DNA of 64,000 nt from Thermoplasmatales archaeon (GTDB lineage Archaea; Thermoplasmatota; Thermoplasmata; Methanomassiliicoccales; Methanomethylophilaceae). Positions 43,328 through 50,751 of the stretch are shown in pieces. The stretch lies in the NCBI GenBank assembly GCA_012520845.1, contig JAAYNL010000024.1, positions 1-64,000 on the forward strand, given 5' to 3'. Position 1 is the first letter of the stretch. Every line of letters begins with the position of its first letter. The notes under the pieces were generated by a model that did no database searches, had not been told where the DNA came from, and saw only the letters and a list, made by a program, of their open reading frames with translations. The position numbers and the translations under genes were made by a program.

Positions 43328-43939
43328 TCAGAGCTTGGACTCGAAGTCCTCCATGGTCAGGGCGAAATCCTCGTGGTGCTTGAGGTCGCCGCGGGCCATC
43401 AGGACTTCCCTGGTGAGGAGCCAGTACACGCAGGAGAGCGCCACCCTGCCCTTGTTGTTGGTGGGGATGACGAGGTCCACGTTCCTGGTCTCGTTGTTGG
43501 CGTCGCACATGGCGATGATCGGTATGCCGATGCCCAGTGCCTCCTTGAGGGCCTGCCTGTCCGCCGCGGGGTCGGTGCAAAGGATGACCTCGGGCTCCAT
43601 GTACCCGGAGATGGCGGGGTTGGTGAGGGTCCCGGGGACGAAGCGGCCGGCGGAGGCCGGGGCGCCGATGGCCCTGGAGAACTCCCTGGCGGGTTTCTGG
43701 CCATACTGCCTGGAGGAGACGACGAGGATCCTCCTGGGGTCGAAGCGGGCGAGGAACTTGGCGGCGGTCCTTATCCTGTCGTCGGTCTTCTTGACGTCGA
43801 GGACGTAGAGGCCGTCCTGCCTCACCTTGTAGATGAAATCCATCATGTCGGCGCTCTTCTGCTGCGTGCCGATGTGGACGCCGGAGGTGAGGTACACGTC
43901 CTCCTCCACCAAAAGCCCGTAGTTTTCCGCTTCACTCAT
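43328..43939 (-). CDS. rpsB: Small ribosomal subunit protein S2 (uS2)
   Basis: The 203-residue protein is archaeal uS2. It shows [20 protein letters not shown] near the start, [18 protein letters not shown] in the middle, and the conserved PGTLTNP and [20 protein letters not shown] segments. It lies 18 bases after rpoK and just before the MEMO gene on the minus strand. Confidence 0.97.
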   Translation of the reverse strand: MSEAENYGLLVEEDVYLTSGVHIGTQQKSADMMDFIYKVRQDGLYVLDVKKTDDRIRTAAKFLARFDPRRILVVSSRQYGQKPAREFSRAIGAPASAGRFVPGTLTNPAISGYMEPEVILCTDPAADRQALKEALGIGIPIIAMCDANNETRNVDLVIPTNNKGRVALSCVYWLLTREVLMARGDLKHHEDFALTMEDFESKL

Positions 43940-43957
43940 TTAAGCTAACCCCTGCGA

Positions 43958-44128
43958 TCATTCCCTCTCGACGGTGATGGGCACCATGCCCCTGTCGAAT
44001 TCGAGCATGGCTATCTCCACGGGGTCGGTCATGTTCGCGTCGTAGTCGACCAGCACGGGCGCGCCGTACGAAATCTGCAGCGCCCTGGCACCGACGATCC
44101 TAGCCTTCTCGAACCTCGTGTATTTCAT
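43958..44128 (-). CDS. rpoK: RNA polymerase subunit K
   Basis: This 56-residue protein is the archaeal counterpart of Rpb6 and helps assemble and stabilise RNA polymerase. Reading the minus strand from the ATG gives [20 protein letters not shown], then APVLVDYD, then a region ending in the conserved [18 protein letters not shown]. These are the family hallmarks. It is followed by rpsB with an 18-base gap, the normal archaeal order. Confidence 0.95.
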   Translation of the reverse strand: MKYTRFEKARIVGARALQISYGAPVLVDYDANMTDPVEIAMLEFDRGMVPITVERE

Positions 44129-44200
44129 AGATTCACCATGCGGAGTGTTGGCTGATATTAAGCCCTCGATAATAAAGGTTTGCCTTCATTCAAAGTCGGG

Positions 44201-44536
44201 CTACCAAAGGCGCGACGATCTATACTCGAGCAGCCTCGCATTCAAATTCACTTCGTCCACGGGGTGCAAACGTTTGAGTTTCCTGACGAAATCCTTTGGC
44301 TCCAAAATCAAATCGTCGCCAAGCTTCACCCATGATTTCCTGTCGAGGCCGGCGTATTCCCAATAAATCAAGGCGTATCGGTGGGCGTCGCCCCATTTTC
44401 CAGCCTTGGAGGTAATGCCCAAGGCCCGACACCTGCGTCCGTCGTCTTCCAATATGACCACGGGACGGTCTTTTGATTCGTCTTTGTCCTCAAACACCAC
44501 CGTGGCATACCATACTTCCCACGGTAGCTTAGTCAT
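44201..44536 (-). CDS. PemK/MazF-like toxin with TAG stop
   Basis: The 111-residue protein has the MazF/PemK fold signature: an N-terminal strand with VWYATVVFEDKDESKDRPVVIL, then ALGITSKAGKW and DRKSWVKL. These correspond to the beta strands and loops of mRNA-cleaving toxins. It overlaps the upstream Panacea-domain gene by eight bases, an antitoxin-toxin arrangement. It is the only gene in the window ending in TAG. If this were read as pyrrolysine, four more codons (P-D-F-E) would follow before TGA at 44186-44188. Base composition is lower in GC than the neighbours, suggesting acquisition. Toxicity is inferred. Confidence 0.75.
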   Translation of the reverse strand: MTKLPWEVWYATVVFEDKDESKDRPVVILEDDGRRCRALGITSKAGKWGDAHRYALIYWEYAGLDRKSWVKLGDDLILEPKDFVRKLKRLHPVDEVNLNARLLEYRSSRLW

Positions 44537-45065
44537 CGAAATCCCTTGGAAGCACCAGGCGCCCCTTTTCGTCCCTTTTGCTTATTATCCGCCCTTTCGG
44601 TATTTTGGATGGGTCGAACCTCGGCAAGGGTTCTTCCTTGGAGTAGTGCTCCAATATGTCCTCGTATTCTATTTTCCTCTTGATGTTTTCATCGTGCACC
44701 CTGTCCCATGGCCCCCCCGCACAGTGCGACAAATCGACTAGCGCGGAGGTTGAATACCTCCGGTATTCACGTGCAACGTCTACGAGGATTTCCTTCTGTT
44801 CGTCTGAAAACACGTCGATGTCGTATTCGTCATGCTCCTCGATGGCTTTTTTCTCGTAACCGCTGTATCTGCTATACACGGAAACCACAACGGGACCCAG
44901 TTTCCAGGCTTCCATGGGTTCATCGAAGAGCGGTTCCCCAAGACGGACGAGGCTCCAAACCTGGGCAAAATAAACAAGTTTGTTCAACCGCAGATTCGTC
45001 ATTGGATCGTTCGATCCCCCCAGCGCTTCTATGAAGAAACTGGCGACATCCATAGCTTTGGCCAT
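44529..45065 (-). CDS. Panacea-domain (DUF4065, SocA-like) antitoxin
   Basis: The 178-residue protein has the Panacea/DUF4065 pattern. It begins AMDVASFFIEAL, continues MTNLRLNKLVYFAQVWSLV (the conserved LxKLxYF core), then MEAWKLGPVVVSVYSRYSG and LVDLSHCAGGPWDRVHDE. Panacea proteins neutralise diverse toxins. A charged tail of about 25 residues, ISKRDEKGRLVLPRDFDD, follows the core and could be the toxin-contacting part. The start is the ATG preceded by AGGTG; a GTG three codons earlier also exists. It ends in TAA inside the toxin start. Confidence 0.82.
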   Translation of the reverse strand: MAKAMDVASFFIEALGGSNDPMTNLRLNKLVYFAQVWSLVRLGEPLFDEPMEAWKLGPVVVSVYSRYSGYEKKAIEEHDEYDIDVFSDEQKEILVDVAREYRRYSTSALVDLSHCAGGPWDRVHDENIKRKIEYEDILEHYSKEEPLPRFDPSKIPKGRIISKRDEKGRLVLPRDFDD

Positions 45066-45089
45066 CAGACACACCTCGTCCGTTTACGA

Positions 45090-45168
45090 TTAACAGGCAA
45101 TAACCGCCGTATCCATGTTTTTCGCGCATATATATAAGTTGACAAGGAATCCGTATTAAGCCTGTTAA
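45090..45168 (-). promoter_or_regulatory. Toxin-antitoxin promoter with 9-bp inverted arms
   Basis: On the minus strand a TATA box, TTATATATA (45129-45137), precedes the antitoxin gene. Perfect inverted arms TTAACAGGC (45090-45098) and GCCTGTTAA (45160-45168) flank it symmetrically, about 30 bases on either side. This layout fits autoregulation by looping or paired dimers. Confidence 0.5.
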
Positions 45169-45227
45169 AACATTTCGATAAGGGCGTGATGGCCGAACGA
45201 TAAATAACCCCGTGCCGTTTGCGGGCC

Positions 45228-45734
45228 ATGGACGACCTCAGGCTGTGCGCCGCCGCATTCTTCAGGAACAAGGGCAAGGACGTCGTATCCGAGAAGGAGT
45301 TCCTGATGGGCGTCTCCATGGATTTCCGGTGGATGAACCACGGCGACGCGACGAAGCTGCTGGGTCTGTTGAAATCCGAGGGCGTCGTCACGGCCGACGG
45401 GGAATACCTCAGGCCCGGCTTCAAGATCTCCTCGGTGGACGTGCCCGCGGCCTACAGGCCGCCCGAGGGCGTCCTGGCGATGCTTTCCAAACCCGCCCCC
45501 GGGAAGGCCCGGAAACCCGCCGGCCGCGCCAAGGAGGACGTCTTCCCGTCCATGGTCGCGGCCGCGGAAAGCGTGATGCCGAAAAACGAGTTCGTCGCCG
45601 CCTGCAACGCCCTTCAGAGGAAACTGAACGTGGACGTGGTCGCCGCGGCCATGTTCGTCCTGAGGGACGCGGGCGTGGACGTCGAACCCTTCATGGAACG
45701 GGCCCGCGGCCAGCTGCGGGTCACTCCCTCTTGA
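45228..45734 (+). CDS. DUF2240-like protein
   Basis: The 168-residue protein begins MDDLRLCAAAFFRNKGKDVV. It shows a winged-helix-like first half, with FRWMNHGDATKLLGLLKSEGVV and LRPGFKISSVDVPAAYRPP. A Pro/Lys-rich linker follows near residue 90, then a small helical domain, FVAACNALQRKLNVDVVAAAMFVL. It resembles the archaeal DUF2240 family, whose function is unknown. The 3' end overlaps the convergent MBF1 gene by 14 bases. Confidence 0.7.
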   Translation: MDDLRLCAAAFFRNKGKDVVSEKEFLMGVSMDFRWMNHGDATKLLGLLKSEGVVTADGEYLRPGFKISSVDVPAAYRPPEGVLAMLSKPAPGKARKPAGRAKEDVFPSMVAAAESVMPKNEFVAACNALQRKLNVDVVAAAMFVLRDAGVDVEPFMERARGQLRVTPS

Positions 45735-46209
45735 TGAAATCCTCGAGGGTCATGGGGCCCTGGGACTTGGCGGTGACGGCGCCGGACGCCTGCACGGTCT
45801 CCATCAGCGTGATGTCCAGCTCCCTCTCGAGCTTCTTGCGGAGCTTGTCGTCCGGCACCAGCTCGTTGGCCTCTATCCTGGAGATGGTGCCCCTCCTCTC
45901 CCCTATGGAGTCGGAGAACTCGTCGAGGTCCAGCCCCCTCTTCTGGCGGGCCTCCCTCACGACCCTGCCGTAGTCCTCCACCAGGCTGACGGTCTCGGTG
46001 CCGGCGTAGGCGTCCCTGGTGCCCATGCGCCTCCTCCGCCTCTCGAGCCTCTGCTCGATGGCCACGGCGCTGGGGGCGGAACCCGGTGCCCCGCCGGCCT
46101 TGGCGTCCTCGCCGAACTTGGCGCATGCGGCGCAGACGTTGATCTTGGACCTCTCTATGAACACGGGCCGGGTGACCGGGACGTCCTTGCCGCACATCTC
46201 GCATATCAT
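45721..46209 (-). CDS. Multiprotein-bridging factor 1 homologue
   Basis: Archaeal MBF1 links transcription or translation machinery through a helix-turn-helix domain. The 162-residue protein has an N-terminal zinc ribbon (ICEMCGKDV and INVCAACAKFG), a basic linker (EQRLERRRRR) and a Cro/C1-type domain. That domain contains VVREARQKRGLDLDEFSDSIGE and TISRIEANELVPDDKLRKKLE. The start is the ATG of MICEMCGK; the longer frame is unlikely because it lacks conserved features. Confidence 0.92.
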   Translation of the reverse strand: MICEMCGKDVPVTRPVFIERSKINVCAACAKFGEDAKAGGAPGSAPSAVAIEQRLERRRRRMGTRDAYAGTETVSLVEDYGRVVREARQKRGLDLDEFSDSIGERRGTISRIEANELVPDDKLRKKLERELDITLMETVQASGAVTAKSQGPMTLEDFIKRE

Positions 46210-46306
46210 GGGTCCGCCATAAAGCGGGAAGGGTAATAAATATGACGTGCGCATGACTTAGGTTATTATAAGGGTCCGACCATCGGATAGAAAAGGGGGG
46301 TTAGAA

Positions 46307-47518
46307 TTGACGGAATCCTACAACGAAGAGCTCGCTTCCGAACTCAAGGCCAAGATCAGGTCCCTCGAGGAGAGGAACGTCAGGCTCCTTGAGGAGCTGC
46401 AGAACCTGGAGAACGAGAAGCGCTACTCCGAGAGCGAGCTTTTCAGGCTCCAGAAGGACCTCACCAGGATCAGGACGGAGATGGAGAGGCTCAAGAGCCC
46501 CCCGCTCGTCATCGGCACCCTGAGGGACGTCCTCCCCGACAACAAGGTCGTGGTGAAGAGCTCCGCCGGCCCCGACTTCATGGTCTCCGTGTCCGAGTAC
46601 TGCCCGGCCGAGGAGCTGATCCCCGGGTCCAGGGTGTCCCTCAACAAGCAGACCCTCGCGGTCATGGGCGTGCTGCCCACCTCCTTCGACCCCATAGTCA
46701 CCGGCGCCGAGATCGTTGAGAAGCCGGAGGTGACGTACGACGACATCGGCGGCCTGGAAAAGCAGATGCTGGAACTCCGGGAGGCCGTCGAGGACCCCCT
46801 GCTCAGGCCCCACCTCTACGAGAAGGTCGGGATAGAGCCGCCGAAGGGCGTCCTCCTCGTCGGCCCGCCGGGCACCGGCAAGACGCTCATGGCCAAAGCC
46901 GTCGCCAACGCCACCCAGGCCACCTTCATACGCCTGGTCGGCTCGGAATTGGTCCAGAAGTACATCGGCGAGGGCGCCAGGCTGGTCCGCGAGCTGTTCG
47001 ACCTCGCCAAGGACAAGGCGCCCAGCATCATATTCATCGACGAGCTGGACTCCATCGGCGCCAAAAGGCTCGACGTCTCCACCTCCGGGGACAGGGAGGT
47101 CCAGAGGACGCTCATGCAGCTGCTCGCCGAGCTGGACGGCTTCACCCCGACCAGCGACGTCAAGATCATCGGCGCCACCAACAGGCCCGACATCCTCGAC
47201 GACGCCCTGCTCAGGCCGGGCAGGTTCGACCGCATCATAGACATCGGCCTGCCCGACGGCCGCGGCAGGGAGGCCATCTTCGAGATACACGTCTCCAAGA
47301 TGAACATCGACGAGGGCGTGTCCACCAAGAAGCTGGCGGAGCTGACCGAAGGCTCCTCCGGCGCAGAGATCAAGTCCATATGCACCGAGGCGGGCATGCT
47401 CGCCATAAGGGCGGGCAGGGACACCGTCGAGATGGGCGACTTCCTGGACGCCAAGAACAAGGTGCTCGAAGCCGGCAGGAACAAGGTCAAGCAGGCCCCG
47501 GCCCTTATGTTCGGCTGA
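46307..47518 (+). CDS. pan: Proteasome-activating nucleotidase PAN
   Basis: PAN is the hexameric AAA ATPase that unfolds proteins for the archaeal 20S proteasome. The 403-residue product has an N-terminal coiled coil (residues about 10-65), an OB domain and an AAA domain. The latter has Walker A GPPGTGKT (186-193), Walker B SIIFIDELDSIG, the sensor ATNRPDILD and arginine fingers in LLRPGRFDR. The C-terminus, ALMFG, has Phe where the docking HbYX motif usually has Tyr. The start is a TTG after a GGGGGG stretch; no earlier start fits. Confidence 0.96.
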   Translation: MTESYNEELASELKAKIRSLEERNVRLLEELQNLENEKRYSESELFRLQKDLTRIRTEMERLKSPPLVIGTLRDVLPDNKVVVKSSAGPDFMVSVSEYCPAEELIPGSRVSLNKQTLAVMGVLPTSFDPIVTGAEIVEKPEVTYDDIGGLEKQMLELREAVEDPLLRPHLYEKVGIEPPKGVLLVGPPGTGKTLMAKAVANATQATFIRLVGSELVQKYIGEGARLVRELFDLAKDKAPSIIFIDELDSIGAKRLDVSTSGDREVQRTLMQLLAELDGFTPTSDVKIIGATNRPDILDDALLRPGRFDRIIDIGLPDGRGREAIFEIHVSKMNIDEGVSTKKLAELTEGSSGAEIKSICTEAGMLAIRAGRDTVEMGDFLDAKNKVLEAGRNKVKQAPALMFG

Positions 47519-47520
47519 CC

Positions 47521-48285
47521 TCACTCCGGCGCCGGGTCCTCGCCGCCGAAGAGGGAGCGCTCCAGCACCGCGTGCAGATCCTCCAGACCGGTGCCGTCCC
47601 GGGCGGACACCGTGCCGATGCCGCCGAAGACGCCGACGCTCTCCAGCGCCTTGAGCAGTTCCGTACCCACCACCGACTGGGGATCCGACGTCTCCTCCAG
47701 CATGTCGAAGTACAGCGGGTCCGGGTCCCCGAACCAGCGCGTCAGCCTCTCCGCGTCGTCCTCGTCGATCAGGTCGGATTTCGTCACGACGGTGTGGGTC
47801 GGTATGCCCAGCCTGAACTGCACCAGGGTGGAGAGCATCATGCCGGAGACGAACCCGTTGGCGGTCCCGCACAGAAGCGGGTCGGTCAGGTAGGTCAGGA
47901 ACGAGTCCCCCCTGCCCAGCGAATCTATGGTCAGGGACGAGGACTGCCTGAACGCGAACAGTTCCAGCTGCCCCGGCGTGTCGATCAGGGCGTACCTGGA
48001 ACCGTGGTTGGAAAGCTCGTCCTTCAGCTTCCCGATGTTCACCGCCATCAGGTCCGCGGCCACGATCTGGGCGCCGTTGGGGCCCAGGCCGTATGCGTCC
48101 ATGACGTCGTCCAGGGAAACCCACGTCCGTATGTCCACGTCGGGGACGTAGGGCGTGGCGTCGACCCCGGGGTCGAGGTTGACCGTGACGGCCTCGACCC
48201 CGATGGTGCCGAGCCATTCGCCGAACGCGCCCACCAGGGTGCTCTTCCCGCTGCCGGCCGTGCCGACGAAGTAAACGTTCTTCAT
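47521..48285 (-). CDS. GPN-loop GTPase
   Basis: The 254-residue GTPase has Walker A GTAGSGKST, the diagnostic GPN triad in YGLGPNGAQIVAA, switch II in LIDTPGQLELFAF and the guanine-specificity motif VVTKSDLID. Eukaryotic relatives help assemble RNA polymerases; archaeal ones are dimers of unknown role. It is convergent with pan, whose stop lies two bases away. Confidence 0.93.
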   Translation of the reverse strand: MKNVYFVGTAGSGKSTLVGAFGEWLGTIGVEAVTVNLDPGVDATPYVPDVDIRTWVSLDDVMDAYGLGPNGAQIVAADLMAVNIGKLKDELSNHGSRYALIDTPGQLELFAFRQSSSLTIDSLGRGDSFLTYLTDPLLCGTANGFVSGMMLSTLVQFRLGIPTHTVVTKSDLIDEDDAERLTRWFGDPDPLYFDMLEETSDPQSVVGTELLKALESVGVFGGIGTVSARDGTGLEDLHAVLERSLFGGEDPAPE

Positions 48286-48338
48286 GCCCGCCCATGCGTG
48301 AAAACTATTATAACGGTACGCAACGTCGGGTGATTCCG

Positions 48339-48917
48339 ATGGCTGTCGAACAAAGGAACCGGGGGGCGGGTTACGGGGCCCTTATAGCCGTGGCGATTCC
48401 CCTGTTCACGGGCGTCATAGCGGCTTCCGCGCACCCCGAATGGGACATAAGGACGGATCTCGCGTTCGAGATGTGCACCTACGGAAGCGTCGCGTCCGAC
48501 CTGTTCACGCTGGGCATCGCCTTGGCCGCCCTGACGGCCGCGGTCTTCGCCCTCAAACTCGCCTCCAAGATGGAGTGCGCCATGGAGACCGTCAGCGGCG
48601 TGGCGATCCTGATGTCCGGGGTGCTGACGCTCAGCGTCGCGCTGGTCGGGGCGCCCGAGGACATGAAGTCGCCGCTCATTGCGATCTTCGTCACCATCCT
48701 CCTGATCACGATGTCCGCGCTCACGGTATGCAGCTACGTGCGCGGAAAGGTCCTGGCGGGCGGTTTCAGCCTCATGCTGGTGGTGATCGCCCTCAGCTAC
48801 CTGGCCTTCAAGGATGCCGAGTTCGGGATCAACGTGACCCTGGCGTGCTTCGCCTTCACCCTGATAATACAGAACATAAGCATGCTCCTCGGGGACGGGG
48901 AGGTGACGCCCCTATGA
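48339..48917 (+). CDS. Six-helix membrane protein, DUF998-like
   Basis: The 192-residue protein has about six hydrophobic helices, beginning GALIAVAIPLFTGVIAASAH. The acidic/polar segment WDIRTDLAFEMCTYGSVASDLF before the second helix recalls DUF998 proteins. The function is unknown. The start is the ATG of MAVEQRNRG; the open frame extends 15 codons further up without support. It overlaps the next membrane-protein gene by ATGA. Confidence 0.7.
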   Translation: MAVEQRNRGAGYGALIAVAIPLFTGVIAASAHPEWDIRTDLAFEMCTYGSVASDLFTLGIALAALTAAVFALKLASKMECAMETVSGVAILMSGVLTLSVALVGAPEDMKSPLIAIFVTILLITMSALTVCSYVRGKVLAGGFSLMLVVIALSYLAFKDAEFGINVTLACFAFTLIIQNISMLLGDGEVTPL

Positions 48918-49282
48918 TACGCAGGACACCCCGGGAAATCGTGCTGACCCGATGGATGTCCGTCGCCGCGGCCGTCTGGGCCCTGATCGTGGCGGCCTAC
49001 ACCGCGTCCGACGGCAGCGCCACCGTGGCCTCCGTCGCCCTACTGGCGCTGACCGGCGTGGCCATGATCGCCCTGTCTGGGACCATGTTCATCGGGAGCC
49101 CCTGGGGCTGGCGGGCAATCGAGTTCTTTTTCTTCGGCGTCGCCGCCCTGCAGTGTTTCATGATCATCGGCGGGTACGTCCCCCTTTGGGGGTCGGCGCC
49201 CATCGCAGCCGTCGCCGTCGCCTGCGGTCTAGCATGCAGCACCTGGCTGGCGAAGGCGTGGGTATGGAGGAACAGTGTCTGA
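48914..49282 (+). CDS. Small four-helix membrane protein
   Basis: The 122-residue protein has a basic start (MIRRTPREIVLTRW) and four hydrophobic helices, ending WLAKAWVWRNSV. I do not recognise a family. It is translationally coupled to the preceding membrane-protein gene (ATGA overlap), and its 3' end contains the ribosome-binding site and GTG start of the riboflavin kinase. The long frame upstream of its ATG is a shadow. Confidence 0.7.
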   Translation: MIRRTPREIVLTRWMSVAAAVWALIVAAYTASDGSATVASVALLALTGVAMIALSGTMFIGSPWGWRAIEFFFFGVAALQCFMIIGGYVPLWGSAPIAAVAVACGLACSTWLAKAWVWRNSV

Positions 49283-49952
49283 ACCGAGTCGGGAAGCCGA
49301 CCCGAAGCACACCTTCGCCCTGCGCAAGATTGCCTTGCTCGGGGGCATGGACGAGTACGTGAACGTCTCCTCCCGGGAGCTTGGCGACGAGCTTGGCATG
49401 AGCCAGCAGTCGGCCTCGAAGAGGATACTGGAACTGTTGGACAACGGCTACATCGTCAGGAACCTCGGATCCAGGAGGCAGCGCATCAAGATCACCGAGT
49501 CCGGTATCGAGGCCCTCAAGAAGGAATACGGCGAGTACAGGAGGATTTTCGAGATGACCGACCATCTGGTCATAAAGGGCACGGTCTCCACGGGCATGGG
49601 GCAGGGCGGCTACTACATGTGCCAGACGCCCTACGTCAACCAGTTCGAGGACGCGGTTGGGTTCACCCCATTCGAGGGCACCCTGAACGTCAAGGTCGAC
49701 TTGGAGGACATCGGCAAGCTCGACGTCATCCGCGCCTCGTCCGGCAGGATGATCAAGGGGTTCGACGCCGACGGCAGGACCTTCGGCAACGTCATAGCCT
49801 ACAAGGCGAAGCTGAAGAACATCAACTGCGCCATCGTCGTGCCGGAAAGGTCCCACTACAAGGAGACCATCGAACTGGTGTGCCAGTACCACCTCAGGAG
49901 GACCCTGGGGCTGGAGGACGGCGACAAGGTCGAGGTCCGCGTCGAGCTTTGA
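49275..49952 (+). CDS. ribK: CTP-dependent riboflavin kinase with HTH domain
   Basis: Archaeal RibK phosphorylates riboflavin to FMN using CTP. The 225-residue protein joins an N-terminal winged helix (RELGDELGMSQQSASKRILELL), which may sense and regulate, to the kinase domain. That domain has IKGTVSTGMGQGGYYM, FEGTLNVKVDLEDIGKLD and the late ERSHYKETIELV. It starts at GTG after GGAGG, overlapping the previous gene by eight bases. An upstream-pathway reductase is at 9398-10042. Confidence 0.94.
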   Translation: MSEPSREADPKHTFALRKIALLGGMDEYVNVSSRELGDELGMSQQSASKRILELLDNGYIVRNLGSRRQRIKITESGIEALKKEYGEYRRIFEMTDHLVIKGTVSTGMGQGGYYMCQTPYVNQFEDAVGFTPFEGTLNVKVDLEDIGKLDVIRASSGRMIKGFDADGRTFGNVIAYKAKLKNINCAIVVPERSHYKETIELVCQYHLRRTLGLEDGDKVEVRVEL

Positions 49953-49953
49953 G

Positions 49954-50751
49954 TCAGCGGACGTTCCCCACTATCGACCTCAGCACCGCGGCGCCGAGGC
50001 CCTCTTCCGCGTGCGCCTTCCTGTTCCACCCGGGCTCGGAATACCCGGTCATGGCCCTCTGGGGCATCGGCATCATCCCGAGTACGTTCCCGGCCGGGTT
50101 GCACACGGCGGCCACCGCCTCCGGGATCCCGCTGGGGTTCCAAAGTTCCTTGGGCACGTCGCCCTCGGGCTTGGCGTAGACGAAAGGTATCTGGCCGTCG
50201 TCGATGAGCCGCCCGGCGACCTTCTTCGTCTCGAAGACGATGCCGCCGCACATCTGGGCCGTGGGCATGTGGGCGCACTTGGCCCTGGGCACGGCGGACA
50301 GGGCGGCGCACCGGGAATCCAGCACGTCCACGTACGTGTCCCTGCATTCGTAGGCGCCGGTCGGGTTGCATATGAACGCCATGGTCGGCTTCCCGAACGC
50401 GCCGGAAGGGAGCAGGCCCAGTTCCGCCAGGGCCTGGAACCCGTTGTTCACGCCCAGGACGAACTTCCCGGAGTCCACGAACCCCTTCAGCTCCTTCCCG
50501 ATCTGGGTCTTCAGCCTGGCGGCCATTATGGCCCCTGGCCTGACATAGTTGCCGCCGGCCATCCCGCCGGGCAGGGCGAGCACGTCATATTCGCCGAGGT
50601 CCCTGCGCAGGACCGCGGGGCAGTCCCCGGAAAGCTGTTTCAGGTGCACCTTCTCCGCCTCCGCGCCCACGGCGGCGAAGGCGTTGTACAGTTCGTCCGC
50701 CCCGGAGGACCCCTCGATCCTGACGACGCATACCCTGGTTTTCCCGGCCAT
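49954..50751 (-). CDS. purQ: PurQ-like FGAM synthase glutaminase subunit lacking the catalytic triad
   Basis: PurQ normally hydrolyses glutamine to feed ammonia to PurL. This 265-residue protein has the overall class I amidotransferase fold of PurQ (DVLALPGGMAGGNYVRPGAI, FVLGVNNGFQAL, DGQIPFVYA, GMMPMPQRAM). By motif alignment, however, the nucleophilic cysteine is Asn102, the histidine is Gln166 and the glutamate is Gln231. The glutamine-binding SYGDY motif is also altered. It should therefore be inactive as a glutaminase and may only scaffold the complex. The start overlaps the purL stop (TGATG), and purS-purL-purQ is a complete set, so loss by decay of an unused gene is unlikely. Confidence 0.9.
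   Translation of the reverse strand: MAGKTRVCVVRIEGSSGADELYNAFAAVGAEAEKVHLKQLSGDCPAVLRRDLGEYDVLALPGGMAGGNYVRPGAIMAARLKTQIGKELKGFVDSGKFVLGVNNGFQALAELGLLPSGAFGKPTMAFICNPTGAYECRDTYVDVLDSRCAALSAVPRAKCAHMPTAQMCGGIVFETKKVAGRLIDDGQIPFVYAKPEGDVPKELWNPSGIPEAVAAVCNPAGNVLGMMPMPQRAMTGYSEPGWNRKAHAEEGLGAAVLRSIVGNVR

Noticed and set aside
43328-44128. Missing enolase between rpoK and rpsB as evidence of deletion
   Set aside because: Gene order around rpoK-rpsB-MEMO varies among archaea, and the 18-base gap shows no scar.
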